From positions 153,719 through 163,759 of the forward strand of contig NW_003155742.1 of assembly GCF_000003605.2 (NCBI RefSeq): a stretch of DNA of 10,041 nt, in the 5' to 3' direction. The position numbers were made by a program, and so were the translations under genes. Origin of the DNA: Saccoglossus kowalevskii. Its lineage: Eukaryota > Hemichordata > Enteropneusta > Harrimaniidae. Positions 1 through 7,300 of this stretch are shown piece after piece. The notes below the pieces were generated by a model. It had not been told where the DNA came from. It saw only the letters and a program-made list of their open reading frames with translations, and did no database searches. How positions within the stretch are numbered: the first letter of the stretch is position 1; the number at the start of each line of letters is the position of its first letter.

Positions 1-462
1 GTACTGGTTCTGACAACACTGAACACCATGGTCCAATCACATTTACATAAATAAACATGTGAACTTTGACTTTTCCATTACAATCATCAATTTTGTTCAC
101 ATTGATCAGTTTCTGAAATTTGGGAAAAGTATCAGTCTGGTCTAAAAATGACACAGTACTAAAAACAAATTATTAATTTCGCTGATAAATTATGAGAAAG
201 CATTAATAAGTCAATCCCAGGCGATTTCCAGTTCATTTTGAGATCGTGCTGAATGGCTGGAATGAACACCATAAAAGTCAAATGATTTCTATATTGAATT
301 GTCAATCTTCCAGCGTGAAAAATTGCATAGAGATATCGTTACTTCATGCAAATAACACCAAAATACTTTCTCGTTAGTTGAACCTCATGCAATGTTTTTA
401 TGCCACTTTGATACTATGTTTTTTTTTTGCCTGTTTTTTATATTCCATTTCAGGCATAACTT

Positions 463-494
463 TGGATCACGCAGTGAACGAAAAATGGTCTATT
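463..494 (+). repeat. Dispersed repeat copy 1 (pair with 7943-7975)
   Basis: The segment starting TGGATCACGCAGTGAAC and ending AATGGTCTATT reappears at 7943-7975 in the same orientation, with about one substitution and a short indel over 33 bases. Looser similarity (T-rich, ..ACTATG.., CCTG) extends about 60 bases to the left in both copies. Two diverged copies in different introns of one gene suggest remnants of an interspersed element. The family is unknown to me. Confidence 0.6.
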
Positions 495-667
495 ATGCTG
501 TTCAGGGTGTTCAGTGTCATCCATTAAGATATAACAAGAATTTGTTCGTTAACATAAATATAATTATTGAATTGTATTGCCACCTCTTGTTGATTCCGTT
601 CTCGTACTTCGCCAAGCAACCTGCTAAAAGCCTGCAAGTTCCAATCAAAGCAATGGGTGAAGGCAAG

Positions 668-745
668 GATAACACAATAGGCAATGACAATGGATAAAAC
701 AATAGGTAATGGACAATTGGAAAAAAAACACAATAGGTATAACAG
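668..745. repeat. Imperfect short tandem repeat around ACAATAGG
   Basis: ACAATAGG occurs three times (near 674, 700 and 730), each followed by an AAT or TAT-containing stretch, with ACAATGG/ACAATTGG between. Unit length is about 26-30 bases and imperfect. It is intronic with no visible function. Confidence 0.5.
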
Positions 746-1139
746 GGATGAAACTGACACAGCTTGGATGCTAAATAGTACGATTGCAGCAGGTTTTTAG
801 CTTTACACTGCATAAAAACAAAAGAATTATAAGATACAAGAGGGCATCACACTAAAGATGGTCAACACACGACTGGATATCTTAAGCAGTTTAAAACCCT
901 TACTAACAAAAGCAATTACAAGTCAATGACAAATCAAAGACTAGTCTGGCTAGGAGTTACAATGAAAAAAGGCTATATTAAGTATAGCAGCATGCTTTTA
1001 ATGCAGTGCCCTCTAGCACCAAAAGGTAGAGCTAAAAACAAAAGAGTTTCAAGTCACCCTAAGAGGACACCATAATGGAAAACCACAAGAAGAACAGCAG
1101 ATAATAAAAAAAATCTAAATCTGAGGATATGATACTCAC

Positions 1140-1333
1140 GTTAACTGACGCTAATTTCTTAGATACTTGGTCCATTCGTCTGGCTTGTTGGGCGTTCACA
1201 GCTTCTTCTATCCTGTCCTTAGTAGCCAAGACAGCTTGTAAATCGGATAAGCCAGTACTTTGTAATGTACTGGTGCCATCTTTGGATTTATCAATCTCTT
1301 TCAGTTCACGGATACCCAGATCAATCTGGGCAA
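1140..1333 (-). CDS. AHI1: AHI1 exon 13 of window: charged linker after the WD domain
   Basis: 194 nt: two bases completing V514, then residues 515-578, ending in a complete codon (phase 0). The acceptor ends CTTGTAG (1334-1335) and the donor is GTGAGT (1139-1138). It encodes [20 protein letters not shown], a serine- and threonine-rich stretch, then [20 protein letters not shown] and KKLASVN. The charged heptad-like pattern at about 554-575 suggests a helix or short coiled coil (inference). The segment resembles the vertebrate linker only loosely ([21 protein letters not shown]). The phase fit and open frame support it. The downstream exons that should carry the rest of the linker and the SH3 domain are not visible in the window. 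Confidence 0.85.
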
Positions 1334-4300
1334 CTACAAGATGAACATAACACACGGTAACCTATTTTATTCTTAATTTCTTATGTCATAATATCTCAGC
1401 TACAAAAATACACTACCACAATAAATTATATAATAATAATATATACATTTCTAATTTATTGAACACAACAGATTTTACAAGTCACTGTGTTTCCCCTATC
1501 TGAAAGTCCACAGCATCGATAATACATTTCCAATTACTGAGAAATAATCCATATTTAATAGTAGTATTTCATGTTGAGTGATCGATAATTATAATCCTGG
1601 CGCATACTTCACAGAGGCTGCAGGGACATATGTCTAGATGCCCCACCCTGATAGCCTTGGTACCATAGGAAATTTTGAAACTTTGACAATACAATTTCAA
1701 TTAGTCAAAATCAATTTAAACAAATCAATGCCATCAGAATTACGTACAAGCCTTGTATATAATATTGTTTATTTCACATATTGATTTTAATCTAGCCCAA
1801 CCAACGAAATAAGCTAAAAAAAATAAAATATTATGTTCTTACCTTTTGCATCATAATTATAGATTTGTACCGGATGATTTTCACCAAAAGAACAGAACGC
1901 TATCATGTGATCAAATGGATGGTAAGCGACGTCGGACACGGGATTCGTATATCCCAAATCAGAATAGATAGCGACTTGATCGCCTGAAATGACAATTCAG
2001 TAGATATTGAGGGAATCAGGAAGAAAACACTGACAGTTTGGCACTTCTCAGGAATCAATTGACACAGAAAGTGGATGATGATACTGAATGAAATAAGTGT
2101 ACTATATTCTCTCTATAAGTAGCATACATTTACGAAAAATGAGTGGTGTGTCAACATGTATAGCCAAAATAAGTCATATTTTAATGAACAATTCTACAAA
2201 ATAAATGAAATTTTAGTTAACCTGAAATTTTATTGGAAAAGCACTTCTTATAGAGCACATACTGTATTTACAAGTTCTTGAAAGACATTGGATTTTTCTT
2301 TTTCTTGTTTTTTTATAGGTGGACATTTATAGACTCTGTTTCTCTTCAAATATCCAATCAAAGCCCATGTTACAAACTACATTGCACAAAATATGTCTGA
2401 TTTGTATCTCACTCGATTAATATGATTGGTTCTCATATTGTTGTTTCGAGTGAAGTTTTAGTTATTTGTAAAATAGAGTAGAGTAGAGGAGGATAGTATA
2501 AAATGTCCATTATCTAAGTATCTGTATTACAATACAGTGAGTGTCAGTTACCTGTATCGGTATTCCATACATACGCCTGGTAGTCTTCACTCCCGGAGAA
2601 GACAAACGTACCACATGCTGACAGCGAACTTTTTAGTTGTTCACGAAAATTCAAAGCACCAAGATATCTCTGCATAATTGTATATCTGTAAAAATATTTC
2701 AAGAGATTGTATGTAACATGATATCGATTTTTAATTAGTGTGAATTTAACTTCCTGAAAATTTCAACTACATTCTTAAAGCGAGGGAGTCATCACCTGTG
2801 CATGCGTCAGATGGTCATAGCGTGTCATTGTTTACAAACAAGCGTCTACCATTGAGCCTTTGCGTTTTTAGCGCGTGTTGTTATCGTCGCTTGGGACTCA
2901 ATTTCTGTGTTTGCGCAGGTGACAACCCTCCGCTTTAAAATGACAGAGTGCCAATGTAAGTTATTTAAATAACCCAGTTTACAATAGATGTAATTTTGGT
3001 TTACATGCATCTGTTCGAAATGAAACAAAATGATACAGGGAATCAAATTATATGGATAATGATAAATACAAACAGGAAAATACAAAATAATTGCAGGACT
3101 ATCAGAGACCAAAGAGTTTGGAAGATGGATATACTGTTAAATATATAGGTTACACCATTATTGGAGATGAGAACAGAAAGGTCAAACCTCACATCCTGAG
3201 GTCAATCATTCGGATGTTGTTATCTCTGCCGTGTACCAACAGTCGAGTCCCGCCGGGATGTAGCTTGATACTGTTGATGGTCACACCTTCCATTTCTTTT
3301 TCTGCAATCGTCTTTTCTATCGACCATTTATTTTTCGCAGCTGATGATAAAAAAACAGAAAAGTTGTAAAAAACTGGGGATCATAGTGAAACTAATGTGA
3401 CCTTGCCAATTTTATCAAAATGACTCTTTCTCCCTCAAGGTGAAACCATGCAGGTATATCAAAGTGCATTAACCTTTTCACCCCCAGACTTTCTCACCAA
3501 AGTTTTTCTGAACTTTTTTCAAAATTTTTAACAATATTTCTGGAAATGAACCCTAATTTTGAAGCCAACAGAGAAAATTTGGGTTAATTTTCAGTTTTCA
3601 CTCAAAAAAAATTGGCTGTTTTTGTCTCAAACTTCTGAAGGAAAGTGCAGACTATAACACAATTTGTAAATTTGTGATGAAAAGAGGGAACTTGTGGTGA
3701 AAAGATTAAAGAGTCAGGATTTTCTGGACCACATGGTATGCAGAGATCGTAATAATTTACATCCTTACCAGCGCTACGTTGCCTGAGATGCATTGATGCA
3801 TTCCATACAATAATAGAACCAACGCTGTCAGCAGAGTATAACTTATCGCCTTCGTGACTAAAACACAGACAATTGATGTAACCTTTGTGGCCGATCAACT
3901 CGTGAAGAAGCTGTAAAGCAAATACAAAGTTCGTGGTTAAATGAGACGCAAGAACTCAAATATACTCAAAGAGTATCTGACAATTGACCACTGTGCAGCT
4001 AGCAGTACAGTATACAAAACATTATCACTTTGGGCACCATAATATTTCCCCACCAACCTTTTGATTTTTTCTATTTTTAGGCATTTGTTTTAATAATTTT
4101 TTTTTATAATTTGACTAATGACTACAGGTATTTAAAAAAAAAAAAATAGAGGGGTTTTTTTTTGTGAATGGTGACAAAAATGTACGTTGGCTCAAGAAGT
4201 TGAAGGAGGTGAAAAGGTTAAATAAAGGTGAGAGTCATTCTGAATATTTGAATCACAGATCAACTGTGTTTGACTGAAAATAAGTTCATTCTAAAAATTG

Positions 4301-7300
4301 AATTTTTAATCTTTAATTTTGGAGAATCTTGTTTATACTACCTTTTAAATTAATTCTCTCTGATACCCTTCACCAAATAAACTCGCATCATGTTTTTTAA
4401 AATATTTTTTAAACATTTTAAGTCAAAGTTACTGTAAAATGACTAATTTTCACTGGGTTTAAATTTCGCTGATTTACCATTTCAGGCATATTAAGTGGGG
4501 TTTAAATTCACGGCTTTATCATTTAGATAATGTGTTCTATGCTGAATTTTACATATTCACTGGGTTTTAATTTAGCGCATTTTCCAGTCAGCGAAATAAC
4601 AAAAAAAATAAAACCCAGTGAATAATTAATCCTTTTACAGTAATTTATGTCCATTTGGTTCTAATTTAACAAAGAAATACATGACAAAATTAAGATGTTT
4701 GAAAGAGACATTTTTTGCAATTCTAACATTTAATAGTGTGTAGTATCCTTTAAATAGCTGTAACAATCAATCTTTTTTTTCTGATTTTTGTTTTTAATTA
4801 AGCATTAGTATCAAATTGTAATGGTGATCGCTGCAATGTGGACACTGAAAGCATAGCATATACGCTATATACTGACAATGTACATCAAATATGTCTAGGT
4901 CACTAGAGGGCGACAATTAGTTTTCGCATCTTGTGTGACATGGTTTTGTGTAAGGGGCACTTTTGTCCATGCAATTGTGTCTAAAATAATATTTTGGTGT
5001 GATTTTGTAATTTCTATGTTAAAACAAAAATATGTTCAAAATCACAGCTATTGTCACTTTACAACAAGAAAGAAATGTATTTACAAATATGCAAATTTGA
5101 CAATTCACAGTTCATACTTGAATACTCACCTCTCCGTGTACTTGAGCACTCTTTTTATTCCATACCCTGATAACATGATCAAACCCTCCCGTCACAACGA
5201 TATTTTCCGACTGTGGGTGATACTGCGCTGTGTAGACATAAGCTGGATGTGGGAATATACGTATTGCTGTCGCACCCACAGACTCAGTATCCCAGATTCT
5301 AAAACAATAATAAACCACTCAAATATTCAGAAGACAGTCTGTGAAACAGTCACCATGACAACATTAACCCTTTGATCACCAAAATCATCCTTTATCACCT
5401 TAAACTGACAAAGCATGTCCAAAATACAACATTTTCAAAAAACAAGATGGCTGCCAGTTGGCCATTTTGAATCGAATCGCTAAACCACAGCATGTGCATA
5501 TGTCCCAGATGAAGTACTAGGCACATGCGAAAGAATGAACGGAATCGGTCAAAGGGATTCTGAGACATGACTCCGGACGGACGCACGGACGGAGACCGAA
5601 TTATAAGTCCCCGTTTTCGGACTTCGTCCGAACGGGGACTAAAAATTGATGAATCAACATTTTGGCTGGAAACAGTCTGGCATTTAACGGGTTAAAGATA
5701 CATTGTATAAGAACAGATTGCATCCCAAGACTACCATCCTTTAGATACAATAACTCACAGAATGTTTAGCATATTCAAAAAAAAGAAAAAGATTTTCAAT
5801 ATTATCATACCTAGCTGTGCCATCAGACGATGCTGATAATATCTCCTGATCGTTGTCAGACCAACATAAATCGTAAATAATGCTGTAATGTCCCGGTAGT
5901 TCACCACGGAGTCTGCCCGACGGAATCTGCAAATGAAGCGATACAGATTGCAATGATTCAGAACAGTATGCATACAACAAATACTAGAATGTGAATAGGC
6001 ACAATGGGTTCCCATACATAGTTAATTTCACATTGTAGTATACAAGACTCCCTAGCTGATATGTTTTATATCCCTAGGTGATGTATATTATCTACACATG
6101 ACTCCCTAGCTGACATGTTTTATATCCCTAGGTGATGTACTGTAAAACATGTCTTTTTAGCTAGCATGTTATTTTAACTAATTTAACTAATCTGTAATTT
6201 CACTAATTCAAGATGTCACTAATTTAAAATAAAGTATATTCTCACAATGAGATTGTTGACACTTTAGCTAAAATAATCGGTAGATTGAGTCAATTCATGC
6301 ATAGAATCAAATTCGCTAAAATGGCATGTGGTTATTTAAATACGTTTTACAGTATATTATCTACACAAGACTTCCTAGCTAATGTTCGCTAAAAAATACT
6401 TCCTCACTCATATTTATTACATATTACTAGAAATATGAAATGTTTCCAAAGGTGGGTATAAATACGGCACTCAATCATAAGACTCCCTAGTTGATGTTTA
6501 TTATACATACATGACTCCCTAGGATACGACTTATAAACTCACCTCATAGATATAGATGGGATAACTGGCTTTATCAGAACCACCACACGCAAGACTCCTA
6601 CAAAATAAAAATACATGAAAAATCACACAAATAAAATAAATAAGAAGTAGTCAAATACGCATCTAATGTACAAGTGTAAATGGGTTGTTTCACTCTCAGT
6701 AAAACATTATGGCCAAATAAAATTAATAGTGTGTTAATTTCTAAATAGGGTAGAGGTACAGTTACAATTCAAGCATAAATTAATATTTAGCTGACTTGAA
6801 GCCGTACTATGTTTTCTGCCACATATCTAAATTATGTAGAGTCATCTCACTAAATATTTACCATATTGGTTACACTGGTAAATACTACAATGACTAAGTT
6901 AAGATTAGTTATAATAATGATACACACTTGTAAGTTTAGATCCAGCTTTAAAGTAAACTTATGCTGTTTTGTAGGTAGAGACAGGAATGAAAATTTTCAA
7001 ATCTGTGCACACATTCATCGATTGTTATTCCTCAAATATGCCAAGATTAACCAAAACATAAACGCATATATATGCATGTCAATTTATATTCTAGATTTGT
7101 TGTGAATTTTCTGACTGGTGGCCATTTTTGTCACAACATAACATTTCAAACACTTCATTCTAATCCTGTAAAATGTTTTTGTTGACTTGAAGTATATGTT
7201 GGTTTCTCATCTCAGTACAACAGGTAATTACTCATAGTGTTGGTCTAAATTGCTATTCTCGGTGGTATAGCTACGTCACAGAACGTTCTATGATGTTTGG

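Larger units (their letters stand above)
1..1139 (-). other. Start of AHI1 intron 3' of exon 13, no exon found
   Basis: AT-rich sequence following the GTGAGT donor at 1139-1138. I looked for an SH3 signature (ALYDY..., WW) in all minus-strand frames and saw none. The longest ORFs here lack any recognisable motif. The stretch contains a short imperfect tandem repeat (about 668-745) and one copy of a dispersed sequence (463-494); the rest shows nothing I can name. Confidence 0.7.
3911..5129 (-). other. Longest AHI1 intron in window, between exons 8 and 9
   Basis: A 1219-bp phase-0 intron with GTGAGT donor and TTTACAG acceptor. It is expanded by at least one complete MITE (4432-4640) and a probable second (ending at 4221). 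The stretch 4645-5125 is AT-rich and otherwise featureless. A plus-strand open frame reaching across exon 8 from here is an antisense shadow. Confidence 0.85.

Noticed and set aside
392-697. 101-codon plus-strand open frame and overlapping minus-strand frames
   Set aside because: Composition is that of AT-rich intron, no domain or splice context is visible, and part of it is the dispersed repeat at 463-494.
1-1139. SH3 domain exon of AHI1
   Set aside because: I searched the minus-strand frames for the ALYDY and WW signatures and acceptable splice sites, and found none. It is probably beyond the left edge or absent.
2790-2940. Possible CpG-island-like internal promoter
   Set aside because: The GC-rich stretch is bounded exactly by inverted repeats, so a mobile element explains it better. 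No core promoter motif was identified.
4935-5375. 146-codon plus-strand open frame, the longest in the window
   Set aside because: It runs antisense across AHI1 exon 8 (5130-5298), has no recognisable motif, and contains intron sequence on both sides. It is a shadow of the exon.
5606-5640. Hairpin as a rho-independent terminator
   Set aside because: The context is a eukaryotic intron, the hairpin lacks a following U tract on either strand in a sensible position, and it belongs to an interspersed repeat.
6046-6532. CRISPR-like array of spaced repeats
   Set aside because: The units are contiguous 54-bp tandem copies without unique spacers, in a eukaryotic intron. A transposon insertion explains the one long gap.
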